DNA from: Marinilabiliales bacterium
GTDB lineage: Bacteria > Bacteroidota > Bacteroidia > Bacteroidales > F082
NCBI GenBank assembly: GCA_002869465.1
Contig: PKSW01000243.1
Coordinates: forward strand, 1-11,701
Direction of reading: 5' to 3'
DNA length: 11,701 nt
Shown piece after piece: positions 6,123 through 11,701 of the stretch (the first letter of the stretch is position 1; each line of letters opens with the position of its first letter). The position numbers were made by a program, and so were the translations under genes. The notes under the pieces were generated by a model that saw nothing but the letters and a program-made list of their open reading frames with translations, was not told the origin of the DNA and did not search any database.

Positions 6123-6893
6123 GTGGCCAGGCTCTCGTTGCAAAAACTAGTCTCTGATGGAAGAATTCACCCGGCTCGCATCGAAGAGGTAGTAAGTAAA
6201 ACAAAGAAAGAAGTGGATCAGGAAATACTTGAGACCGGAAAAAGAACCGTTATTGATTTGGGTATTCACAATATGCACCACGAACTGATCAAACTCATCG
6301 GCCGGATGAAATACCGCGCTTCTTACGGGCAGAACTTATTGGCTCACTCTATAGAAGTAGCCAACTTATGCGCAACTATGGCTTCTGAATTAGGATTGGA
6401 TCCTAAAAAAGCAAAGCGGGCTGGATTGCTGCACGATATTGGAAAAATCGCTGAAAATGAAACTGAACTTCCTCATGCGATTCTCGGAATGAAACTGGCT
6501 GAAAAGTTCAAGGAAAAACCTGAAGTAAGTAATGGTATTGGTGCCCACCACGATGAAGTTGAAATGGAGTCATTAATAGCTCCCATTGTTCAGGTTTGTG
6601 ATGCTATTTCGGGTGCACGACCAGGAGCAAGGCGGGAAGTTGTTGAAGCATACATACAAAGGCTGAAAAAACTGGAAGAGCTAGCATTAACATACCCTGG
6701 TGTTGTGAAAACATACGCCATTCAGGCAGGACGTGAGTTAAGGGTAATTGTTGGAGCAGATAAAGTGAGCGATGCTGAAGCGGATAAGATTTCATATGAA
6801 TTATCGAGAAAAATCCAGGAAGAGATGACCTATCCGGGACAGATAAAAATTACGGTAATTCGTGAGACTAGGGCAATTAGTTACGCAAAATAA
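6123..6893 (+). CDS. rny: RNase Y C-terminal part: end of KH domain and HD nuclease domain
   Basis: The first usable start codon after the TAG is a GTG at 6123 (MARLSLQKLV), giving 256 residues. It has no convincing ribosome binding site and falls inside the KH domain, after the GREG loop, so it is probably not a natural start. The HD domain is complete: LLAHSIEVANL, then LLHDIGK (His104-Asp105 of this fragment), then GIGAHHDEVE, QVCDAISGARPGARRE and the conserved C-terminal RETRAISYAK. The fragment has what is needed for metal-dependent hydrolysis but lacks the anchor and most of the KH domain. Frame coordinates could also be drawn from 5967 if the stop is read through. Confidence 0.6.
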   Translation: MARLSLQKLVSDGRIHPARIEEVVSKTKKEVDQEILETGKRTVIDLGIHNMHHELIKLIGRMKYRASYGQNLLAHSIEVANLCATMASELGLDPKKAKRAGLLHDIGKIAENETELPHAILGMKLAEKFKEKPEVSNGIGAHHDEVEMESLIAPIVQVCDAISGARPGARREVVEAYIQRLKKLEELALTYPGVVKTYAIQAGRELRVIVGADKVSDAEADKISYELSRKIQEEMTYPGQIKITVIRETRAISYAK

Positions 6894-6916
6894 ATTTTAA
6901 ATAAAACAAGCAAATT

Positions 6917-7465
6917 ATGAAAAAGATCGTTTTAATTTTATCGCTTAGTTGTGCATTTATTCTGAGTTATGCACAGGAAGAATCACCCACTTTGAAAGGC
7001 AATTCTCAATTAAATATTGGTACAGGAATTTTCGGAGGAAGTGGGGGGCTTAATCTTATTCCAGTTCATCTTGGAATGGATTTTTTTATCATTGACAACC
7101 TAAGTGCCGGGTTTGATATTAACTGGAGATACTTTGCGTCGCAAGAGGTTGTCGGAAAGCCCAGTTTAATTTCTGCACAGGCGGTTATTGATTATCACTT
7201 CAATCAGGTAATGAACTTGCCCAGTTCTTGGGATTTCTACGCGGGAGTAAAAATGGGATCCGGCTATATGACAACTTCAGAAGAAATGGAAGCCTTTAAC
7301 GAGTATTATTCAAATGGGTTTAAATTCGTATTTGATGCCAGGGCAGGGATCAGGTATTATTTCAATGGTAATTTAGCCTTGAATTCTGAAATTGGGGTAA
7401 CAAGTGTTAGTGGTACGAAAACAACAGGGGCTTCTTTTACCCTGGGTATAACTGTGAAACTATAA
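6917..7465 (+). CDS. Outer-membrane beta-barrel protein
   Basis: The 182-residue product has a signal peptide (MKKIVLILSLSCAFILSYA, cut before Gln20) and then alternating hydrophobic and polar strands rich in Gly and aromatic residues, as in small eight-strand barrels of the OmpW/opacity type. Recognisable segments are LNIGTGIFGGSGG near the N-terminus, WDFYAGVKMGSGY in the middle and FVFDARAGIRYYFNGNLALNSEIG near the end. The last strand, FTLGITVKL, does not end in the usual Phe. It starts 23 bases after rny with no terminator or clear promoter between, so it may be co-transcribed. It shares strand order and motifs (WD-x-Y-x-GV; AGxR; Glu-Ile/Val-Gly) with the next gene and is probably a distant paralogue. 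The ligand or transported substrate is unknown. Confidence 0.8.
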   Translation: MKKIVLILSLSCAFILSYAQEESPTLKGNSQLNIGTGIFGGSGGLNLIPVHLGMDFFIIDNLSAGFDINWRYFASQEVVGKPSLISAQAVIDYHFNQVMNLPSSWDFYAGVKMGSGYMTTSEEMEAFNEYYSNGFKFVFDARAGIRYYFNGNLALNSEIGVTSVSGTKTTGASFTLGITVKL

Positions 7466-7473
7466 TAATAGGG

Positions 7474-7487
7474 TTGATAAATATCAA
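7474..7487. repeat. Perfect palindrome TTGATA-AA-TATCAA, candidate operator
   Basis: Two 6-base arms (7474-7479 and 7482-7487) around an AA spacer form a perfect inverted repeat, 12 bases before the TATATTTG element. It would cover the -33 region of the promoter for the second barrel gene, where a dimeric regulator could bind. The sequence is AT-rich, so chance is possible. Confidence 0.35.
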
Positions 7488-7499
7488 TTTCTAAAATTG

Positions 7500-7507
7500 T
7501 ATATTTG
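7500..7507 (+). promoter_or_regulatory. Bacteroidota -7 element for the second beta-barrel gene
   Basis: TATATTTG matches TAnnTTTG exactly, 40 bases before the ATG at 7548. A TTG at 7474-7476 lies 23 bases upstream, slightly beyond the usual 19-21 base spacing. This suggests independent expression of the second barrel gene. Confidence 0.6.
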
Positions 7508-7547
7508 CCCCCAATTTTAATCCAAATAACTAAAAATAAATATTGTT

Positions 7548-8093
7548 ATGAAAAAAATTATGATTTTTTTGCTGGTTGGAATACTCTCTTTATCATTGCA
7601 TTCACAACATGTTTTTAATAAAGGTGATTTGCTCTTTAATGCAGGAATTGGTGGTTTATCTTCGGATGGATGGATACCATCAGTGAATGTAAGTGGTGAA
7701 TATGGTGTCATACCAACAGGTGATATAGGTCTTGTATCATTCGGAGGTATTATGGCCTATAAATACTCAAGTTGGTCAGGTTCATATTATACCACGAATT
7801 ACGATTATCATTATAGTCAGTTTACCATAGGACCACGTGCCACCTGGCATGTTCATGCGTTTGAAAGTGACAAGTGGGACGCATATGGTGGAGTTGGAGC
7901 AGGAATGCGGTTCTGGACCCAATATCAATGGGACCAAGGTACTTTAAATTATGTTAATAAGGCTAAAGTTAGTCCATACGGTGAAGTTTATGTAGGCGGA
8001 AGAATGATGTTTAGTGAATCTTTTGGCTTATTTGCAGAAGTTGGATATGGAACATTATCCGCTATAAAATTTGGTGTCACCTTTGGGTTTTAA
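7548..8093 (+). CDS. Outer-membrane beta-barrel protein
   Basis: The 181-residue product has a signal peptide (MKKIMIFLLVGILSLSLHS, cut before Gln20) and then a Tyr/Trp/Gly-rich series of amphipathic strands. It ends in IKFGVTFGF, with the terminal Phe that the outer-membrane assembly machinery (BamA) commonly recognises. Segments WDAYGGVGAGMRFW and YGEVYVGGRMMFSESFGLFAEVGYG parallel those of the preceding barrel gene, which supports distant paralogy. A Tyr-rich loop at about residues 75-90 (SWSGSYYTTNYDYHYS) is probably extracellular. The gene has its own promoter element at 7500 and ends at a strong terminator, with tandem TAA TAA stops. The specific function is not recognisable. Confidence 0.82.
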   Translation: MKKIMIFLLVGILSLSLHSQHVFNKGDLLFNAGIGGLSSDGWIPSVNVSGEYGVIPTGDIGLVSFGGIMAYKYSSWSGSYYTTNYDYHYSQFTIGPRATWHVHAFESDKWDAYGGVGAGMRFWTQYQWDQGTLNYVNKAKVSPYGEVYVGGRMMFSESFGLFAEVGYGTLSAIKFGVTFGF

Positions 8094-8109
8094 TAACAAA
8101 CATATTTAG

Positions 8110-8139
8110 AAAAAAAAGCGGCAAGAGCCGCTTTTTTTT
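8110..8139. terminator. Perfect bidirectional intrinsic terminator
   Basis: A 13-bp perfect stem pairs 8110-8122 (eight A then GCGGC) with 8127-8139 (GCCGC then eight T), with an AAGA loop. It lies between the convergent barrel gene and TPR lipoprotein gene and serves both strands. The reverse-strand stop codon (8138-8140) is embedded in its T run, as in the terminator at 96-130. Confidence 0.93.
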
Positions 8140-8659
8140 ATTGATTTTTCTCAAACTCCAAAATTAATTCCTCTGGTGTTTTTCCTAAATTTTTTAATGA
8201 CATCTCTGCGTCGTCTGCAAAATCACTATCCGGATATTTCTCGATAAATTCCTCGTAATACATCCTGGCATGATCAAGATCCCTCAGTTGGTCTTCATAA
8301 ACGAAGGCTTTTAAAAATAAAACTGATGGCGTTTTTTCATAATCAGGATAATTCTCCAGCAATGCATCGAATAATGCGATGGTTTCCTTTGGGCGTTGCA
8401 GATTCATAGAGAGATCAGATGCGCGGAATAGATAAAGCGGTGCCAGTGAGTCATCAGGGAATTCATCTGCAAATTGCTTGTACATCGCAATTAAATTTGT
8501 TGCTTCCTCTATGCTGACTTGCACATCCCGGCTGTTATACAATTTATCTTCCATCGAAGCAATTGAATCTGTTAGATTGTTCTTACTACTTCCTTTTTGG
8601 GGACCGGAACATGAAAAGCCAAGGATCACAATGGCCATCATCAAACAATACTTTCTCAT
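8138..8659 (-). CDS. Tetratricopeptide-repeat lipoprotein
   Basis: From the ATG at 8657-8659 the product has 173 residues. A short basic start (MRKY), hydrophobic core and cysteine (VILGFSC, Cys17) indicate a lipoprotein signal with a relaxed lipobox. The mature part has helical pairs typical of TPR or outer-membrane lipoprotein folds of the BamD/YbgF kind: IAMYKQFADEFPDDSLAPLYLF, then ETIALFDALLENYPDYEKTPSVLFLKAF, then HARMYYEEFIEKYPDSDFADDAE. Each carries the Tyr-Pro-Asp turn. A longer frame to a TTG at 8681-8683 would add MLFKILRE before the natural signal peptide and is not preferred. It is the last gene of the ruvX-def-TPR run, 33 bases after def. It probably helps protein-protein assembly in the periplasm; the partner is unknown. 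Confidence 0.82.
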   Translation of the reverse strand: MRKYCLMMAIVILGFSCSGPQKGSSKNNLTDSIASMEDKLYNSRDVQVSIEEATNLIAMYKQFADEFPDDSLAPLYLFRASDLSMNLQRPKETIALFDALLENYPDYEKTPSVLFLKAFVYEDQLRDLDHARMYYEEFIEKYPDSDFADDAEMSLKNLGKTPEELILEFEKNQ

Positions 8660-8687
8660 TTCTCTTAAAATTTTAAACAACAATATA

Positions 8688-8695
8688 CAAAATTA
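8688..8695 (-). promoter_or_regulatory. Possible -7 element for the TPR lipoprotein gene
   Basis: The reverse strand reads TAATTTTG, an exact TAnnTTTG match that begins with the def stop codon and lies 28 bases before the lipoprotein ATG. No TTTG box is found upstream in the def coding sequence, so it may be fortuitous or a weak internal promoter. Confidence 0.3.
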
Positions 8696-9265
8696 CTTTT
8701 TTCCTTTTTTCTTCGGGTAAATCATTTTATAGCCTGGATCAATTTTTCCTGAAGAAATATCGTTTAATTTCCTTTTCAGAAGTACCTTTTTTATTTGGGG
8801 CAATCTTTCAATAAATACGAGACCATCTGTATGATCAAATTCATGTTGGATAATCCGGGCGATCAATCCATCAAATTTTTCAGCCTCATGAAAATTAAAT
8901 TGCTCATCATAATAGCTCAGGTAGACTGTATCAGGCCTTCGCACATATTCCCTGATTTCAGGAACACTCAGGCAACCTTCTTCCATTTCAATCAGTTCAC
9001 CCTCCTCATCCACAATTTCGGCGTTTATAAATATCCTTTTAAAATCTTTTGTTTCCGGATATTCTTCTTCATAAGGTGTGGCATCAATAACAAATAACCT
9101 GATCGCCCTGTTGATTTGCTGCGCTGCCAGCCCAACGCCTTTTGAAAAATACATGGTCTCAAACATGTCTTCAATGAGTTTGATTAAATCAGGATAATCT
9201 TGGTTTATTTTTTCACCCTTCTTTTTTAAAACCGGGTGACCATATGCTGTGATCGGTAAAATCAT
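8693..9265 (-). CDS. def: Peptide deformylase
   Basis: The 190-residue cytoplasmic metalloenzyme removes the formyl group from the N-terminal Met of nascent proteins. All three family motifs are present: motif I GVGLAAQQ (43-50), motif II EGCLS (96-100, metal ligand Cys98) and motif III QHEFDHTDG (140-148, metal ligands His141 and His145, catalytic Glu142). The start MILPITAYGHPVLKKK is the standard N-terminus. The C-terminus is a Lys-rich tail (YPKKKGKK), and Glu-rich loops at 66-74 and 86-96 are typical of Bacteroidota forms. The ATG lies two bases after the TAG of ruvX, so the genes are tightly coupled, probably with translational coupling as no Shine-Dalgarno sequence is visible. Confidence 0.97.
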   Translation of the reverse strand: MILPITAYGHPVLKKKGEKINQDYPDLIKLIEDMFETMYFSKGVGLAAQQINRAIRLFVIDATPYEEEYPETKDFKRIFINAEIVDEEGELIEMEEGCLSVPEIREYVRRPDTVYLSYYDEQFNFHEAEKFDGLIARIIQHEFDHTDGLVFIERLPQIKKVLLKRKLNDISSGKIDPGYKMIYPKKKGKK

Positions 9266-9267
9266 AA

Positions 9268-9690
9268 CTACTTCCTTATTTCTTTTGAACTCAGATATGA
9301 TTGCAATAGCAAAGTGGCACTCACTTTATCTACCAAAGCTTTATTCTGTCTTTTCTTTTTACTTAATCCACCCTCTATCATGGCATCAAAAGCCATTTTC
9401 GAAGTAAACCTTTCATCAAATCTTTCCACCTTCAATCTTGGATATTTTTTCACAAGCTTTTTAACAAAAGGCTCGATAAATCTGCTAGCATCTGATGGTT
9501 GGTTCATCATATCCTTAGGCTCTCCAACAACAATGGCATCAACATCATAATCTTTTAAAAAATCCTCGAGGAATTGCCAGATATCGACTGTGCGCACAGT
9601 GTCAATTCCATTTGACGTAATCTGTAATTCGTCAGTGGCAGCAACTCCAACCCTTTTTTGCCCGTAATCAATAGCCAATATTCGTCCCAT
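9268..9690 (-). CDS. ruvX: RuvX/YqgF family Holliday-junction resolvase-like nuclease
   Basis: The 140-residue RNase H-fold protein has the YqgF motifs in order: MGRILAIDYGQKRVGVAATD (catalytic Asp8), VVGEPKDMMNQPSD (54-67), FDERFTS (91-97) and NKALVDKVSATLLLQSYL (116-133, catalytic Asp121). The family takes part in 16S rRNA 5'-end maturation and is proposed to resolve Holliday junctions. The start is the ATG at 9688-9690. A TTG at 9703-9705 would extend it by five residues, but that codon lies inside the TAnnTTTG promoter element, so it is not transcribed. It ends in TAG, which confirms TAG as a working stop here. def follows after two bases. Confidence 0.93.
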   Translation of the reverse strand: MGRILAIDYGQKRVGVAATDELQITSNGIDTVRTVDIWQFLEDFLKDYDVDAIVVGEPKDMMNQPSDASRFIEPFVKKLVKKYPRLKVERFDERFTSKMAFDAMIEGGLSKKKRQNKALVDKVSATLLLQSYLSSKEIRK

Positions 9691-9702
9691 AGATTCAATC
9701 GG

Positions 9703-9710
9703 CAAAAATA
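9703..9710 (-). promoter_or_regulatory. Bacteroidota -7 element for the ruvX-def operon
   Basis: The reverse strand reads TATTTTTG, an exact TAnnTTTG match. Transcription would start about 7 bases downstream, almost at the ruvX ATG (9690), giving a very short leader. No TTTG box is seen at 19-21 bases upstream. The 73-base region between ruvX and dapD must also hold the dapD promoter; the closest forward-strand match, TATTTTTA at 9737-9744, has one mismatch. Confidence 0.55.
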
Positions 9711-9763
9711 GTATTTTTTAATATGTTGATTTTTAATATTTTTATCAATTCAAGAAAAAAGCG

Positions 9764-10579
9764 ATGAAAGAACTGGAAGAATTAATAAGCTTGGCATGGG
9801 AAAACAGAACACTACTCCAGCACAAAGAGTATTCAGCGGCTATTGAAGAAACTTTAGCGCTGTTAGACAAAGGTAATATCAGAGTAGCTGAACCGGTTAA
9901 TGTTTCATGGAAAGTGAATGATTGGGTGAAAAAAGCTGTAATCATGTACTTTTTAATTCGAAAAATGACCGTATCCGAAGTAGGCATCTTTGAATTTCAT
10001 GATAAAATACCCTTAAAAAGAAACTACGCAGAACAAAATATAAGAGTCGTTCCGAATGCAGTTTCCCGATACGGTTCATATATTGCTCCCAACGTTATAT
10101 TAATGCCATCTTATGTTAATATAGGTGCCTACGTTGATACAGGCACTATGGTTGACACTTGGGCGACAGTAGGATCATGTGCTCAGATTGGCAAAAACGT
10201 GCATTTAAGCGGTGGGGTAGGTATAGGAGGTGTACTTGAGCCTGTTCAGGCAGCACCCGTCATTATTGAAGATGATTGTTTTATTGGTTCCAGAAGCATT
10301 GTGGTTGAAGGAGTTCGTATTGGAAAAGAAGCTGTATTGGGAGCTAATGTTGTTATCACGCAATCAACAAAAATAATTGATATTAGCAAAAGTGAGCCAG
10401 AGGAATTTAAAGGATATGTCCCCCCGGGTTCAGTAGTTATTCCGGGCAGTTATCAAAAAGAATTCCCAGCAGGCAATTATAATGTTTCGTGTGCTTTAAT
10501 TATTGGTAAAAGAAAAGAATCAACTGATAAAAAAACTTCTTTAAATGATGCCTTAAGAAACTTTGGCGTTTCAGTTTAA
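9764..10579 (+). CDS. dapD: 2,3,4,5-tetrahydropyridine-2,6-dicarboxylate N-succinyltransferase
   Basis: The 271-residue cytoplasmic enzyme transfers succinyl from succinyl-CoA to tetrahydrodipicolinate in the succinylase branch of diaminopimelate/lysine synthesis, which feeds peptidoglycan. The N-terminal helical domain (1-95, with AWENR and VSWKVNDWVKKAV) is followed by a left-handed parallel beta-helix of hexapeptide repeats (about 105-225). It includes the family hallmarks MPSYVNIGAYVDTGTMVDTW and GSCAQIGKNVHLSGGVGIGG, then VIIEDDCFIGSRSIVVEGV, and a C-terminal strand region (GNYNVSCALIIGKR). Length and termini are normal. The gene is divergent from ruvX and heads an apparent operon with the regulatory-protein and START-domain genes. 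Its TAA stop is in the same frame as the next gene. Confidence 0.97.
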   Translation: MKELEELISLAWENRTLLQHKEYSAAIEETLALLDKGNIRVAEPVNVSWKVNDWVKKAVIMYFLIRKMTVSEVGIFEFHDKIPLKRNYAEQNIRVVPNAVSRYGSYIAPNVILMPSYVNIGAYVDTGTMVDTWATVGSCAQIGKNVHLSGGVGIGGVLEPVQAAPVIIEDDCFIGSRSIVVEGVRIGKEAVLGANVVITQSTKIIDISKSEPEEFKGYVPPGSVVIPGSYQKEFPAGNYNVSCALIIGKRKESTDKKTSLNDALRNFGVSV

Positions 10580-10591
10580 AAAAAAAGACGA

Positions 10592-11428
10592 TTGTATCAT
10601 ATATATGCCATATCCGATGGAACCGGGAGAACAGTAGATCTTGCAGTAAAAGTTACCCTGGTACAATTCAGTAACAGGGATACTGAAGTACACCTTAAAA
10701 CAGGCATTTCTTCTATCGCAGAGATTGACGAAATTATTCAATTGGCCAGCGTGACAGAAGGCCTGATCATTCATTCTTTTGTGCAACATCAGTTCAGTGA
10801 ATATATTTGGTACGAAGGACGCTTGCATGATATCGAAGTCATCAACTTGTTAGGTCCTGTTCTGAATCGATTTGCTAATTTCCTGCATGCTACACCAATT
10901 GAAGAACCTGGCTTATTCAGCCGTCTGAACAAATCATATTTCCGGCGAATTGAAACGACTGACTTTGCAATAAAACATGACGATGGTGCAGCGGCAGACA
11001 ACCTGGATGCTGCTGAAATTGTTTTACTAGGTGTTTCAAGAACTTTTAAAACGCCTTTAAGTATTTATTTAGCATACAAAGGTTGGCTGGTAGCAAATAT
11101 TCCGGTTGTAATGGGAATGCCCCTGCCACAGAGTGTATATGAGATACCTCCTGAAAGGGTTTTTTGTCTCACAACCAACGCCAGTGCATTATCGCGCTTA
11201 AGAAATGTAAGAAATGAATATTTAAAAGGTCTGGCGCAAAAATACTCCAGCTATGATAATGTGAAAAAAGAACTCCATTATGCTCATACACTTTACAATT
11301 CACAACCTGGCTGGTCACTGGTTAAAGTAACAGCAAAACCAATCGAAGAAATAGCCAGCAATATCATCCGTATTTATAGAAGAAAACAAAAAGAAAATAT
11401 TGAAAATGAAGAATTAAATGATTTCTAA
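10592..11428 (+). CDS. Pyruvate,phosphate dikinase / PEP synthase regulatory protein (bifunctional kinase-pyrophosphorylase, DUF299)
   Basis: The 278-residue protein belongs to the PPSR/PDRP family, which switches PPDK or PEP synthase off by ADP-dependent Thr phosphorylation and on again by phosphate-dependent dephosphorylation. Hallmarks are the N-terminal ISDGTGRTVD (7-16), LIIHSFVQHQF (58-68), a P-loop-like GVSRTFKTPLSIYLAYKGW (147-165), VANIPVVMGMPLP (167-179) and NVRNEYLKGLAQKYSSYDNVKKEL (205-228). The family usually has a small residue (Ser or Gly) where Phe152 sits in the P-loop. The only available start is TTG at 10592; upstream the frame reads four codons back to the TAA of dapD. There is no Shine-Dalgarno sequence, only a run of nine A (10578-10586). 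The target enzyme is not in the window. Confidence 0.92.
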   Translation: MYHIYAISDGTGRTVDLAVKVTLVQFSNRDTEVHLKTGISSIAEIDEIIQLASVTEGLIIHSFVQHQFSEYIWYEGRLHDIEVINLLGPVLNRFANFLHATPIEEPGLFSRLNKSYFRRIETTDFAIKHDDGAAADNLDAAEIVLLGVSRTFKTPLSIYLAYKGWLVANIPVVMGMPLPQSVYEIPPERVFCLTTNASALSRLRNVRNEYLKGLAQKYSSYDNVKKELHYAHTLYNSQPGWSLVKVTAKPIEEIASNIIRIYRRKQKENIENEELNDF

Positions 11429-11701
11429 ATGGAATAATGCATTCACAAATCATTCCTATCTTAGAATTGGATTTGTTATATTGATTTTACTCTCCCTTGT
11501 AAAATTCAATTTTGCTCAAACAGTATTTGATGAAGAAGGTTGGGAACTTGCTAAAGATAAAGATGGAATAAAAATTTATACCCGACAAATGAAAGGTATG
11601 AAGTTAAAAGAATTCAAAGCTTTATCATCCATGTATACAACCGTTGAAAATATTATTCATGTACTTCTGGACATTGATAATTATGATCAATGGACCGTAA
11701 A
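11418..11701 (+). CDS. START-domain (lipid-binding-like) secreted protein, 3'-truncated by window edge
   Basis: The ATG at 11418 overlaps the preceding gene by 11 bases and opens a frame that runs off the window (94 codons plus 2 bases). Residues 15-33 form a hydrophobic signal peptide ending FNFA before Gln34. The mature start, DEEGWELAKDKDGIKIYTRQ, and then LKEFKALSSMYTTVENIIHVLLDIDNYDQW, match the beginning of Bacteroidota START/SRPBCC proteins, which have a helix-grip fold with a hydrophobic ligand pocket. The protein is probably periplasmic, and its ligand is unknown. The overlap indicates translational coupling to the regulatory-protein gene. Confidence 0.82.
   Translation, partial: MISKWNNAFTNHSYLRIGFVILILLSLVKFNFAQTVFDEEGWELAKDKDGIKIYTRQMKGMKLKEFKALSSMYTTVENIIHVLLDIDNYDQWTV

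Larger units (their letters stand above)
5352..6893 (+). pseudogene. rny: Ribonuclease Y gene interrupted by one in-frame TAG codon
   Basis: Read through the TAG at 5964-5966 (codon 205), the frame encodes a full-length RNase Y of 513 codons. It has an N-terminal membrane anchor (residues 1-22), a long coiled coil (about 28-190), a KH domain starting at about 206 with GRIIGREGRN (216-225), an HD domain with the LLHDIGK signature (His361-Asp362) and the conserved C-terminus GQIKITVIRETRAISYAK. RNase Y is a membrane-bound endoribonuclease that starts mRNA decay. The flanking residues ENTV and VFNIDSDE match the family without gap or frame change, where a Ser or Thr normally sits, so TCG to TAG is the simplest origin. 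Nothing else is degraded. This suggests a very recent mutation, a sequence error or readthrough. It is labelled a pseudogene because the frame as given is broken. Confidence 0.85.

Noticed and set aside
8795..9097. 100-residue open frame on the + strand, antisense to def
   Set aside because: It lies wholly within the well-supported peptide deformylase gene and has no recognisable domain, so it is a coding shadow.
9737..9744. TATTTTTA as the dapD promoter -7 element
   Set aside because: It has one mismatch to TAnnTTTG and no correctly spaced TTTG box, so it is noted but not annotated.
1..11701. Defence system, mobile element, CRISPR array, tRNA or prophage gene
   Set aside because: No transposase, integrase, repeat-spacer array, tRNA-like fold or phage protein was seen. 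Gene content is housekeeping and envelope proteins with uniform composition.

Overview
This is an AT-rich chromosomal window with housekeeping and cell-surface genes. It comes from a member of the Bacteroidota, probably a Bacteroidales-like or related environmental lineage; the order is inferred and not fixed by the sequence. The evidence is a C-terminal type IX secretion sorting domain, a lipoprotein with an acidic surface-export motif after its lipid-modified cysteine, a DUF2851 protein, A-rich leaders with few Shine-Dalgarno sequences, and several exact matches to the Bacteroidota promoter element TAnnTTTG.

Layout. Positions 1-81 hold the tail of a rightward gene. It converges on a leftward block through a bidirectional terminator at 96-130. 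Read right to left, the leftward block (4392 to 128) encodes a DUF2851 protein, a two-helix potassium channel with an RCK domain, a small lipoprotein and a large secreted GloVer-repeat protein with a T9SS signal. A rightward block (4452-8093) starts at a near-ideal promoter. It encodes a small coiled-coil protein, ZapA, a 6S-type RNA and RNase Y (rny), followed by two small outer-membrane beta-barrel proteins, and ends in a perfect bidirectional terminator (8110-8139). A leftward operon (9690 to 8138) holds ruvX, def and a TPR lipoprotein. Divergent from it, a rightward operon (9764 to the window end) holds dapD, a PPDK/PEP-synthase regulatory protein and the start of a START-domain protein.

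How the genes fit together. The zap-like coiled-coil gene, zapA, 6S RNA and rny combine cell-division, transcription-control and RNA-decay functions in one transcription direction. ruvX and def serve DNA repair or rRNA maturation and N-terminal protein maturation. dapD supplies the lysine/peptidoglycan precursor pathway. The remaining genes are mostly envelope proteins.

Main anomaly. rny carries a single in-frame TAG (5964-5966) just before its KH domain, and the reading frame on both sides is fully conserved. Two other genes here end naturally in TAG, so general recoding of TAG is unlikely. A recent nonsense mutation, a base error or stop readthrough are the options. Other points worth attention are two mutually exclusive pairings in the 6S RNA, a channel selectivity filter reading TVGFR, a regulatory-protein gene that can start only at TTG in the same frame as dapD, and a palindrome beside a promoter. 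I saw no mobile element, CRISPR array, tRNA or rRNA, and no gene-free stretch above 300 bases. The longest, 5112-5351, is largely filled by the 6S RNA.
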